The notes below the pieces were generated by a model, which made no database searches, was not told the DNA's origin, and worked only from the letters and a program-made list of their open reading frames with translations. A DNA stretch of 64,000 nt from Phascolomyces articulosus (Eukaryota; Mucoromycota; Mucoromycetes; Mucorales; Lichtheimiaceae): the NCBI GenBank assembly GCA_025677815.1, contig JAIXMP010000011.1:1302001-1366000 (forward strand). The letters are read 5' to 3'. Shown here piece by piece: positions 38,001 through 49,803 of this stretch (position 1 is the first letter of the stretch; every line of letters begins with the position of its first letter). The position numbers and the translations under genes were made by a program.

Positions 38001-39997
38001 GCTTGGAATAACAATCAGCTGATTGATTGATGGCATTGGGTGGTAATAATAACAATTTCTTTGCATCCAGAGGTCCCGATATATCATAGAAAAATCGACT
38101 CTTGTTCAAATTCATCGCCGCACAATGCGCATGTAACAAAAGTTCAAATTGTAAAAATTGTTCATCATACTCAGGATCATCGCTATTGGCGGATTTGGCA
38201 ACGGCTGCTTGATAATAATAAGAGGATGCACTATTTAATGCTACCACACCAGAATTGATAAGATGATCAGGTAAACGTAATTTATACGTGGATCGAATGG
38301 GTGCAAGAGAATCAATGGCTTGACGTAATTTTTGAATAATATCTTCACACAAGGTGGATGCCAATGGAATGACCATATTGGGTTTCCCTACTTGACGCAC
38401 GGACAATCGAAATGTGTCATCTTCATTCTTGCTGTCGGAAAGAAGTTCAATTTGACTAATGGCGAGTAATCCATATCGATCCCGTTCCAAGTTGGCCAGC
38501 GAAGCGGATGCAATAATGGCAGCGGCTGCTTTTCGATTACTCAATTTGCTACTGGCATTGCCACGACCGTGAGTACTTTCTCGTATAGCATTGATCACAG
38601 TACCAGAAGAGGAAGCAGAGGGTAATAAGTAAAAGCTGTATTTACCAATGGCAAAAATGACGGTAGTAAAAACATCTTTGGGAACCAAATCATTGGTACT
38701 TTGACGTCGTTTTTCCTTGTAGACTACCTTGTACATGACCATTTCATCTTGAATATCATTGTGTTTTCGAATTCGATCCATGGTAGCATATCGTTCCGAA
38801 GGGGAGAGATGATGATGTTGTTGTACAATGGCATCCTCTTGAGCTATATCACGTGTTGCTTGCCGTAAAGCTGAAATCCATTGTCGAAGTTCGTTAAATG
38901 TAGATACTTGCGCCACCACCGCAGCTGCACGTTTTGTTTCTTCTTCATCCGTAGTATATTCAATTCGGAATGTATAACTTTCTGCTGCCCCTGTATTCAC
39001 AATATGAACAGCATAAATGCGATTCAATGCTGTAATCATTAACGCTCCTTTACTTCCATTGGTAGTAATAACACTGGGTGATGGTAAATTATTATTATTC
39101 TCTTCCAATGATGTCCTTGTTTTTGTAGATCCTCCTGATGAAGATGAACTTAACATGGTTGAAGACACTTGAATCCCTGCTGCTCTTGCTTTGGCAGCTG
39201 ATTTAAAATAGACCACACATGTATCCGTCAATACCAAAAACACCTTTTTGTTCTTTTTTACAGGTAAAAGTTGTAATTTATTACTATCTGGTTTTTCATG
39301 TAAAACTACATCGCCTGCATGTAATACTTGTGAAAACTGTCGATGTCGTGTGGTATCATGATGTGAATGAAATACAGAGGAAGAGGAGGTCATTTCTGGT
39401 AAAGAATTAGATCGATGAGCGCTTACACTGATTTGACTGGTAATATCACTTGGATCGGATGCGATGGAGGCAATATCAGAAGATGAATGAACAGTGGTTG
39501 AATAATGTGGTTTTTGATGAAATGCTGAAAGTGTAGGTGAATATTGTGATGCTGTAGATGATATGATTGGAGATGCGTGTGGATTCTTTAGTTGATGTTG
39601 TTGTTGATAAAATGATCCTCCTGAAGCAGAAGATCCTGAGGATGCAGATGATGTTACTGATAAAGTGCCTGAAATTCTTGGTGTTACTGTTGTAGTTGTT
39701 GTTGTAGTTGTCATTCTTGCATAAGCTGGAGCGGGTGATAAAGTCATTGAAGTAGTTTCACTGATAAGACAAAAAAAATGAAGGTAAAAGGTTTTATATT
39801 TTAGTAAAAAAAAAAAAAAAAGTTTCAAAAAAAACAAAAAGAAAGAAGAAAGAAATGGAAAAAATAATATAATAAATTTACCTAGAAATAGCTCCATCTG
39901 GTTTATTTACCTTTAACCAACTATGTTCTTGATGTTGATTTGGGCGTTGGTGTTGAGGTTGTTGTTGATTATGATGATGATGCATATGCTGCTGCAT
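35055..39997 (-). CDS. PH domain + leucine-rich repeat + coiled-coil protein, 1524 aa (CARMIL-like architecture)
   Basis: Four exons on the minus strand: 39882-39997, 37963-39760, 36318-37859 and 35055-36173. Exon 1 is His/Gln-rich (MQQHMHHHHNQQQ). Residues about 40-180 are Ser/Thr-rich. Residues about 185-360 form a PH-like fold (VVLHEKPDSNKLQLLPVKKN, KKVFLVLTDTCVVYFKSA, FNELRQWISALRQATRD). A second similar segment follows (DVFTTVIFAIGKYSFYLLP to IIQKLRQAIDSL). Residues about 640-1200 are ribonuclease-inhibitor-type LRRs (TKLDLTDCHIG, KHLDIHDMNLHARQIEQIL, LTRLDLAQSGF, ERLDLTGLELGDAGIQAM), interrupted by a long Ser/Thr/Asn linker near residue 900. Residues about 1180-1290 look like coiled coil. 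The end is Ser/Pro-rich and disordered. PH followed by RI-type LRRs recalls CARMIL actin-capping regulators and a conserved fungal family. Function is inferred, probably cortical/membrane scaffold. Exon 1 is the least certain part. Confidence 0.85.
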
Positions 39998-42900
39998 CTA
40001 ACTTTATTATATAAACTCAAAAAAAAAAAAAAAAAGAGGGGAAGGAGAGAGAGAAGGAAAGCAGGAGAAGAGAGGATTCAGCCAAAAAAAAAAAAAAAAA
40101 AGAGAGAAAGTGTATCAGATTGTATGACAATTAACGAAAACAGTTAAAATCATTTTTAGGATGATTCGGATGAGGCGGGTGTTTTTTTTGACAACGTGGA
40201 CATTAGATTTCAGCCAATCATTTCTCATAGTCAATAGCGCATGGACAATTTAAACCAGTTCCTCCCTTCCCTTCCTTTAGGGTCGATCTCTTTTTTCTTT
40301 TATATTCTTAACTTTCCTATAGTATAAATATTCCGAAACAAAAGAAGCCCATTTTTTTTATACAGCATTTTTCAACATATAGTAAAAATAATAAAAGAAG
40401 AATAGAAACAAAAGAAATCCTGTAATTTGGGTACAACCAAATTTTTTGGTGTCCATGTGGGCATGACTACTACTACTACTACTTCTTGCAACAACTTCCA
40501 GATCATCATTATCATCCAAAAAAAACCCATGTTGTTCTTATGGCACTATTACTGGTTTGTTGATTGCCAAGCAATTAAAATACCAAAAAGAGGTTCATTT
40601 CTTGTTATTATTATTATGAAACAAAATGGAACGTAATAAAACGTCAATTGTCATATCATTATCATCAGATCCTCCATATTTTTTTTATATTTATTTTGCA
40701 TACCAAAAATAAGGTACATGATACCCTTTCCTTTAACATTTCACCTTTGGTTGGATTGGGGTTGAACAACATTTTCCAAAAAATAAATCCCGCTAATGTA
40801 GTATTATAAAATAAACTTTTTGTTTGTTGTTGTTTTATATGTGTATAAAAAAACCCGCTAAACATTTAAATCAACTAACAATAATATGAATGAGTGTGTG
40901 GCTATGTTAAACTGGTTATCCTATCGGGGGTCATAATAATGAATCATGCTATGATGTAAATATATATATATATATATGTGTGTGTGTTTTCTTTTTTAAA
41001 GTAATAGAATGACCAACGCTGATCTTTAATTGTTACATAAAAAAGAATTACAATAAGAATAATGCATTCTTTTTTTTTTTTTGTACACGGACATGGACAA
41101 ACAACTTGAGAGTGATTCGCCACTTTGCCTCCTAAATGGTAGAGTAAAGATTTGACACGTGAAGCCGTTTCGTTGACAGATTGGATATATTCATAGGATA
41201 TGGGGTTTTACACGAATAATAAAAAGACGTGGCACAATAAAGGGAAGCAGCCTAAAACTGGTTAACGTGGAAGCAACTTTATCGTTAAAAAAAGAAAAAA
41301 CCCATAAACTTTGTTCTCTTTTTTGATCCGTTATTGACTTTTTAAGATGGTGGGCTGTGTTCCCATTGGAAATACGAATATCCAATATGATGATTATTAA
41401 AAAAAAAAAAAAGGGAAAGAAATGCTATGCTATACAGTACGCGTATACGTCGTGGTGTAGTATTTTATATTATTTCTAGACTTCAATAATATTATACATT
41501 ATACAATGTCAATCTTATTGTTGTTGCTGATGTTGATGATGATAGGAGCAATATCTTTGAAATGTATAAGTCTATATTTTCTCAAACTCTTAGAATATTC
41601 TTATGCATACATGTAGTCTTCTTCTTCCTTATTTCACCCCAAAAAAAAAAAATGAAGAGCCGGTTCATGCATCTTCTGATCTAATATCAATCAACATTCT
41701 CATCCACATGAAGTATGCAATATATATTATTATGTGAAACGTTTTTGTTAATTAAAGTTTTATTGTACTAATACAAAAGATAGTATGCTTCTTAATTACT
41801 TGTTGACGATTTAGTTGCAACGTTATTGTAATCGTGCATTTTATTATCTTTATAATAACGATCTGTAAGATGCTTAATATATTATTTATACAGTACTTTT
41901 TTTCTAGAATTAATTATAGAATATTACAGAAAACATTATAATATCTATTTATTTTAATATTGGAATCACGTAAGAAGACGCCACATTTGCATAAATGTCT
42001 CATTCCCCTCTCTACCACGTTACCGTTTTCACAACATCTTCTAGTATCATAACATTTCCTTCTCCTCAAATCTCATTCACTTGTATATATAAAGACATAC
42101 ACTTTTCTTTTGATCTGTCGGTAGTACAACGAATGTCAAAATGTCGAAATTTGTGTTCGAGGGTGCGTTATTCAGCGGAAAGATATATGTAGTACCAGCC
42201 AAAAATTTTACCTAGTTTTGATATCAAAAAGAAATAGAGGAATACCAAGAATTGTAAGAAAAGAATTGAAAGATGGCAAAAAATAGAATAATAAACACTA
42301 TAAATCTTTTTTATTTGCCTTTTTGTGATAATAAATTTTTTTATTATATATTTTCGTATTTATTTTAAAAAAAGTAAAAATGACTGCTTATATGAGTGAT
42401 GATGATGACGACGAAAAGAAATGACAGAAAGGTAGGATCATCCATCTGTTGCTCACTGGGGCTTTGATCAACATTATACAGCACACAGTCAACAATAAGT
42501 TGTAAAATAAATAAGGTTTTTTTTTCATATAATAGTTGTTTTATTATTAAAATTAGTACATAATATTCTTCTTTGTAATTATTATCAGATAGTGTTATTA
42601 AACAGAGTACGTAAAACGGGGATAATGATTTACTCTCCACCAATATAAATTATTATAATAGTAACATGTGGGAACATTTTACTTGTTGAGGAATAAGTAT
42701 TATTCTTAAACCGGTTACGATTTTCTTATCCAGATCGAATACGAAGAAGCATAAAAATGATCAACATAGGTATATGAGCTAATTATGCCGTTGAATAAAT
42801 ATTTAAATTGGGAAGCACCTCCTATTATTAAATGACCAAAAGAGAGTTCACCATCATCACGTTTGACCAAAAAAAAAAAAAGTGTCATCTGCCCATCGAG

Positions 42901-44574
42901 CTGTAATGTCGTTCAATAATTCGAAAGTTATTCTCATACTATCACTTGGGGTTTGTTTGAAGACAAATGCTATTCTTGTCGGGGTTTAGCTGCATTAATA
43001 ACGTTCCTATTGAACCTTTTTTTTGTGCCGAATGGGCGGATTAAATTATATACCAATCCGATCCAAGCGATGCCTTCATGTTGTACAGGAGCTCCATCAC
43101 GATCCATGGATTCTGAAAGGAATGCTACGCGAATACAAAGGATTGAGTTTAATTGAAGTTATTCAACAAGATATCAAACTCTATACCGTGCCATATGGCA
43201 ATGGACAGCTTGCTGAGAGGATTTTTATAAATCGTTCTGAACAAACAAGTACCAAAGCACGATAATATCTATAGTCATGAGTATAAATATATATCAATAA
43301 GAAATGGAATCAAAGCAGGATGTACAGAATGAAAGAGACTATGCGTCATGAAACCCAATCGAACAATACTACAATGTGTTACTTCTTGGGTTGGTTTAGA
43401 GTTTTTGGAATATCTTTCATCACCTACATCAACAATTGACATGTACTACATTTGTCATCACCAACAATAGTACTAGATGAAAGACTGAGCCTGAAGATAT
43501 CGATGTTGTTATTATTAATTGACAGTAAAATAATAGTGCTACGCACATGCTACCACTCCTCCAATTGAAACGACTAATCCCTAGAACGTGTCGTCATACA
43601 TAGGTGATTTACACCATATCGAAATATATGAATATATATATATAATACTTGCACACAATAAATAACAGGAATGAATTGTTTACATTGTTCTTTTTTGCGA
43701 TAAGGATTCAATAAAATACATATGCTTTAACTATTTGTTGTTGTTTTTTTTATTATATGGATAACGATAGCGTTTGCTAAACGGATGAATACTTTTACGC
43801 GCACATGGATTCATATCGAGTAGCATGTTATCTTGTACTACAATAGATCTTTGATGGATTGTAAAAAAAAAAAAAAGTGATGGCAGTACAATTATCCACA
43901 CTCCTCCTGTAGTAAAATCATTTTGCGCTATTTTTTTAACCAACAATGTAAACCAGTAAATTATCCACATGGATACCATAATTTTTTAAAAGAAAATTCA
44001 TTAAAGAAATTAGATATATTAAACTCTTTATCATCCAAAACCATGGAAAAAAATGCACGACGACGGATGATAATAAAAAAAAACCTACATCCGCGGATGT
44101 TTACTCCATATTATGCTCATATTATATCAGTTTTAGGTAATAATCTTTCTTCTGCACCTATATATTATTTATTTATATTAAAAAGATACTTTTAAATCAA
44201 TTCAACAATGGACAATATACAAATAAGAAAGAAATATGTGATTTTTCTTTCTATTTGCTTGGTTAGGTTTTATTTTGTATTATCTGATACATAACGGTTC
44301 TCATCACTTTTTCACTGACCAAAATATATCATTCCCTAAACCAACCGATATCTTAATTTTTTTATTAATGCGTAATATCGATATATAGTATAAAAAGTAG
44401 CGTCTATATGGTGTAAAGAAGATATAAAAGTACTGTTTATTAAGATAAAATTAATATTTGGTATGTGTTCCAGGAGCTTCAATAATGGGTTGCTCAGTGT
44501 TTTTTATGTGGTGACGCCGGCCTTGAATACGCTTTTCGAGCACTCACAATACATACTCAATTCAGGTTTATATA
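39998..44574. other. long intergenic region
   Basis: The first few hundred bases form the leader of the PH/LRR gene, with two long A tracts near 40020 and 40085. The remainder is AT-rich with only short frames. A plus-strand frame at 43023-43265 (LHHDPWILKGMLREYKGLS) has coding-like composition but no start, partner exon or family that I recognise. AT dinucleotide tracts occur near 40960. Confidence 0.5.
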
Positions 44575-45180
44575 TCAGGACTTGGAGCCGGCCAAAGTCA
44601 AAGCTCTTAATCTGCCAACGTTCTTTGTACCAAGTGGTATAACTACCAGAGTGACAACTAACACCATCTTTTTGGAATATAAAGTCCCTACCAGTGTCTT
44701 TTCATTTTTTTTAAGATAAGGAAGGAAGTGTGTTGATAGCCAATTAATATATTCGGTTTGATCCACCTTAGCATCCATGATCATATATGACGCGAAACCA
44801 CCAGCCCAGAAACAACTCCAAACCATGACCGATACTGTACCAAATTTTATCATCTCGATAATATGCTCCTTTTTATAACGTTCACCTTATCGACGAGTTA
44901 CTTGAGAATTACCATCATTGCCAACTACGCAATAATGAGATTCTTCCAACCAAATGACATTGCTCCACTGATGTACGCTTCAATCCATACGTGCCTTGGT
45001 CCCTACCCAACTGTCTTTTGATGTGCATGTCCGTGAGTTTGAGTCTATGAGCAGGAGAATTGATTAATTGAAAACACTTACTACCAACTCTTCACGTTTA
45101 TTAAGCTCATAGCGTTGAGTTTTTATCTTTACTGTGGGTCGATGTTAATTCATAAATACAACCCGTATTATTATTAAGTA
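44575..45180 (-). pseudogene. decayed Tc1/mariner-like transposase
   Basis: One frame (44853 to about 44690) reads KFGTVSVMVWSCFWAGGF then KVDQTEYINWLSTHFLPYL, a classic Tc1-family block around the second catalytic region. The signal then shifts to another frame, reading GRDFIFQKDGVSCHSGSYTT and WYKERWQIKSFDF down to about 44575, which includes the QxDG-SCH catalytic Asp block. The D-P-x-N-P-I-E end is absent. Upstream on the minus strand, 44880-45120 carries weak coding traces with stops. At least one frameshift, several stops and loss of the C-terminus make it a dead copy. Part of the upstream section is repeated at 49.2 kb. Confidence 0.72.
45069..45176. repeat. dispersed repeat, copy A
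   Basis: About 108 bp, in direct orientation with 49179-49287. Shared blocks include TTTATTAAGCTCATA, CGTTGAGTTTTTATCTTTAC and ATGTTAATTCATAAATACAA, with scattered substitutions, mostly transitions. It lies at the 5' side of the decayed transposase, so it is probably part of that element. Confidence 0.85.
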
Positions 45181-46467
45181 GGTGTTAAGCTTATCATTCA
45201 CTATGTATTTGAATACATAAAAATGTATATGTTATATATAATTCGCTAGTCATTGGTGGTTTACAAATTTAATAATATGCGATGTAAAAAAAAACATAAA
45301 TGTTCATAAATCTGTCGTATTTCAATAAGGTGTTTGGTTTTATTTTATTATGAGTTCAATAATTGGAAATATTGTTTCATAATGGATTGATGGAAGAGAA
45401 CAAAAGTAGTGATATTAGTCAACAGGAGACATGGATAGTTGTTTCTGCGATCGATAGCAAAATTCCACTAGAACAATAATAAAAAAAAAACTGCATTTTC
45501 TTTATATTGTGCTAAATAGGCATACAAACTCTTCATCCTGTTATATACAAAAAAATGATATGTAATAAGTATATAGTAGGATACAATAAATAGTCGATTG
45601 TATACCTCAACTACGTTTAATTCATTCTTCACTTTGGCAGATCTCATAATATAAAATAACAAAATTGTGTATTTCATTATATAATAACCTCATTTCTATA
45701 TGATTACCATCGACAGCACAACCAACGGTTGCCCTAACAACAGCTAAAACCACCTAGTACCAAGTGCATAGGATGTGAGTAGCTAAGTTGAACTGGCTAT
45801 TTTTTTTTTGGATTAAGTGATTCACTGTTACACAACCGAAATTTACTACTGCGGATTTTCACAATTTTTGTTGACAGTAAATGACTGCAGTGCTATGCTG
45901 ATAAAATGTATAACACACAATGGACATGGTGAGTTAAGGCAGTAAAGAATTCTATCGTTTTTTTTATCCTGTCAGTACCCATATATACTGAGCCACCTTT
46001 CCATTTGTTATTCACTTTGTTTTTGGATTAAAATCCAAAATGTTTTCCCAAAATAATATAAATACCAACAGTTACAAGAAGTATGGAAGAAGATGTTGGT
46101 GGGTGAAATATACGCATGGCCACGTTGGTGAAAGTCAAAAATGTGAATTTTCTATATATCAGGGAACATATTATATGAATCGTTCTCTATATTCGCAATA
46201 ATGTACTTTTCCCAGAGTAAATAACAACTGAAAACATTTTATCATCCTCTCATATGCAAATACTATTATTACTGTGAACGAGTTGTTAATAGTTGCTTTA
46301 TGATGGGTGAGATGATAATACTTGTTTACTTTAATTACTACCCTTTATTATGATGGAAATATTTAATAATATTAATATTGCTAAAAGCGCATATGTTTTT
46401 AAGTAGCAATATATTTCCAATAACATTAGTGTAGTTTTTGTATATATAGTCTTTTTCTTTTATTTAA
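45181..46467. other. intergenic, nothing recognised
   Basis: AT-rich spacer downstream of the F-box/LRR gene. No gene-like frame. It has weakly repeated T-rich stretches. Confidence 0.5.
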
Positions 46468-48893
46468 TTAAAGATAATCAATGTATTTTATTTTTCTCTC
46501 TGGGTCCACTTTGCAATCTTCGGTAGTCTTCTTGCACCAGTATATTTCCAGTGTCTCCAGCCTTGAATGAGATTTTTCTATCAGTGTCTTTATACCTTGA
46601 TCCGTCACATGGTCTAAATTTTCCAGAGTAACAGAAGACAAATTATTTCCTTGCTCACCGAGAACTGCCAGCACATCATCTGTAATACAGTCCATGGTTT
46701 CTAACGATACATTTGTTAGCTGGTACCCAATTTTATGGAAAAAGTTCTTGATGCCATTTGTTGAAACATAGGATAGATTTATAAAGGTAATCTTTTTCAA
46801 TGATTTAATTCCTACGACCGTAATAAGCGTGGCGTCCGTTACTTCAGAATGATGTTCAAGATGAAGAGATTCCAACAATGAAAATGATGAATATCTTGCA
46901 AATAGTTTAATTAATGACCCTGAGTTGGGTGTATAGTAGGTATATAATCCCCCAATTATACCGAGTCGTTCAAGTGGTGGCTTTTTAAGGAGAATATCGA
47001 CCAACTTGTCCGTGCTAGGAAGTTGACCTATTTTTAGATGCTTCAATGGTACTGATTTACGAACTGATTGGTATATTTGAAATTTGTTTATAACATTTGG
47101 TGAACTATTGAATGTCAAATTTTTAATTCTTTCAAAGTTGAGGTCAGGATGTTGTGATTTGAATAGGTCATTGTTGTTATCTGTTCTCATTCTTGGCAGA
47201 GTTACATTAATAGTTTCCAATGTAGTCCTGTTTTGATGCATAAGCTGGAATATCTTAGTTTCATATGAAGCTGATAATTCATTACCAAACTTCCGGGTTA
47301 TCCATAGCACTCGTAGACTTATTTCTCTCCAATTGCTATCCTCTTTTTCCGTTAGCTGTGGCACACCATCGGTAACATATTCGTTGATACCCAAAATTTC
47401 CAGATTTGGTGTTACTGTTCGCTTCAAGAATATATCTAGGATTGATGCATCATCACAGTAATTGCCAATATTGATTCGTCGTAATTGTCGGCATAGTTGT
47501 ATTATAGATTCAATATCTTGCTTAGATATTGCTTCCGCATTAAGCTCCAAGTTTACCAAGTGGCGGTGGTTGTCAAGCGTGGCTAAATTTCCAATAAATG
47601 TAGATAACTCGGTGTTGATATTATGGTATATAAGATCTGTCAGGTTTCTACATGATTCTAGGATTGTCGCTATGGTGATAGTGGGGTTTATATCATAATC
47701 GCACGAAAAATTGATGTTGAGACGGGTCAAGGTATTTCGAATTGAATACAATGCATTTGAAATATATGCGGTATATTGGTCCATGTTTTGGATTACAGTC
47801 TTTTCTGGTGCTATTATTAATAAAACGTATATTTAGTCACTTGTTTAAACTATGTATTTATAAAGTTATAATAATGGCTACTATAGTACAAAACAATGAC
47901 TCTAATATTCCATTCAGGAGGAAAGATCAAAAAAGAACCATATTGATGAAATCATTATATATACTCACCAAATAATGAAAAAGATTGGATCTTGCCAAAG
48001 TACTGTTTTTGTAACATTTTTAAAATGTGATACTGTATTTTTTCAGTGGCAACATCGCCTATACGTAAATTTTTGACGTGGTCACAAAGGAAATGAAGTA
48101 AATGAATCAATGGTGTATCATTTACTCCAGAATATCCAAGAGTCAAACTTTGCCATGCTTTTGCACAACTCAAAATCTCCTTTCGCCACAATTTTGAAAC
48201 TTGAATACAAATGAGACAGTCTTCTTGTGGCAATAACGTAATGATGGTTTTTGTGATTCTATCCGGAAATAATCGTAGAGGGTCAGACGTATTTATTCGC
48301 AATAGGTTGGTTCTGACACCTCCACCACCATTTCCTATACTTTCCAAATCTTTGTTTGTTTCCTCCATTGAGTATCGGTCTGTTTGATGACGTCTTCTTT
48401 CTTGTCGTGATATTTCAAGGCTGCTGATGTTGCTTGTTTCCTCCATTGGTTGCGGGTTTGTTTGATGATGGTGCTGTTGTCGTTGTCGTTGTCGTTGTTG
48501 TGAGACTCTAAAATTACTGTTGTTGTTGTTGTTGTTGTTGTTGCTATGATCCTCATCATTGGCTCCAACAGTGCTACTGATTTGATACCCATGCGTCGAA
48601 AGTAGATGACCCATCCTTGCGTAACCAATCATTGATGCCGGTGCAACGTTTGTCATTTTTTGTGCATCTGCATACGCTTCATTATATTGACCGTTCATTG
48701 TATGGCCATAGGATCGGATATCAAGAAGTGCAAGAAGGAGTAAGTTTTGTTCGTATACATAGTTGATTGTTGTGGATACATGTTCTATGAGTTCTTGATA
48801 GTTTTGATGTATAAAAGCTTCTTTGATTCTTTGAATTTGACCTGGAAAGGATTCCAAGGTATCAAGAAAATGAGGTGGCAGAGATTCAGCCAT
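46468..48893 (-). CDS. F-box/LRR protein with TPR-like N-terminus, 755 aa
   Basis: Probable substrate-recognition subunit of an SCF ubiquitin ligase. Two exons: 47969-48893 and 46468-47810 (donor GTGAGT, acceptor AATAG). Residues 1-100 look like TPR helices (FIHQNYQELIEHVSTTINY, NGQYNEAYADAQKMTNVAP). Residues about 115-190 are Asn/Gln/Arg-rich. An F-box follows near 205-245 (LFPDRITKTIITLLPQEDCL, ICIQVSKLWRKE). The rest is leucine-rich repeats: LTDLIYHNINTEL, HLVNLELNAEAISKQDIESI, LESLHLEHHSEVTDATLI, NVSLETMDCITDDVL, SVTLENLDHVTDQGI, LETLEIYWCKKTTED. The last five repeats are of the AMN1/FBXL cysteine-containing type. TPR plus F-box plus LRR is a common expanded family in Mucoromycota. The target is unknown. 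A broken relative lies at 17100-18176. Confidence 0.9.
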
Positions 48894-49178
48894 AAGTACA
48901 GAATTCAGCCGATAACGAAAAAGAGAAAAAGAGAGATTTTTTTTGTATATTTTATTGGGAAATAAAAGAGAGAAGAAAGAAAGAATAAAAGCCCATGATA
49001 AAGACCATTTATTCGGATTTCTGTACCACCACTAAAATCTTGAGTAGCTAAGCCGAAGGATATACAAAGAAAGACAACTGTCTCAGATATACTGGTTTTT
49101 TTGTTGGTAAATCCAAACACAATTTGTATACGAAAACAAGCTAATAAAAATCTCCATCCACTTAAATCAATATTGAAT
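48894..49178. other. upstream region of the F-box/LRR gene
   Basis: Short spacer holding the presumed promoter and a T-rich leader. No gene-like frame. Confidence 0.5.
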
Positions 49179-49287
49179 TGAAAGCACTTGTTACCAACTA
49201 TTCACATTTATTAAGCTCATAACGTTGAGTTTTTATCTTTACCGTGGGTCAATGTTAATTCATAAATACAACCTGTTGTATTATTGA
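49179..49287. repeat. dispersed repeat, copy B (solo transposon fragment)
   Basis: Direct repeat of 45069-45176, about 85-90% alike by eye. No transposase fragment flanks it, so it is an isolated piece of the Tc1-like element, lying upstream of the F-box/LRR gene and downstream of the trehalose gene. Confidence 0.85.
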
Positions 49288-49803
49288 AGAAACATTTCAA
49301 AACTTCTGTTATGGATGTATATCATTACGTTACTTATGAATCACTCCCCTTCCTCAATTGCTTCTACCTATCTTTGTATACATTGATAAATACGCAAATA
49401 ATAATAACAATGGCAATACTTTTGCTTCTGAAACATACTTTTTACAAGATCTAAATGTAACTGAATGTTTATATAATGATGTAATTGTGAGATGCATATA
49501 TTTTGTTGTATCAGTAAACAAAAGAACACTGTTGAGAAAAAGTGTTATATTTTATTGTACTAGTAATAGTAGGAGCAGTAGGGGATGCTTTTACTTTTCT
49601 TTTTATCGATTAGAGCGAGATCCATCAGTGCAACCAAGTTAGCGAGTATGTATACGTACATATAATGTAATCAATCATCAGGAGATAAAAAAAAGAACAG
49701 AACTTTAATAATGCAGACTATAGACTATATATATAAACGAAATAATAATGCGAAAAGAAAAGATGACGATGAAAACAAAGAAACAGGAACAAACTCTTAT
49801 TTT
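49288..49803. other. trailer of the trehalose-family gene
   Basis: AT-rich, with chance short frames only. It probably includes the 3' untranslated region of the gene ending at 49804. Confidence 0.5.

Noticed and set aside
43023..43265. 80-codon frame with LREYKGLSLIEVIQQDI
   Set aside because: Some coding-like look, but no start, no flanking exon and no family recognised. Left inside an intergenic entry.
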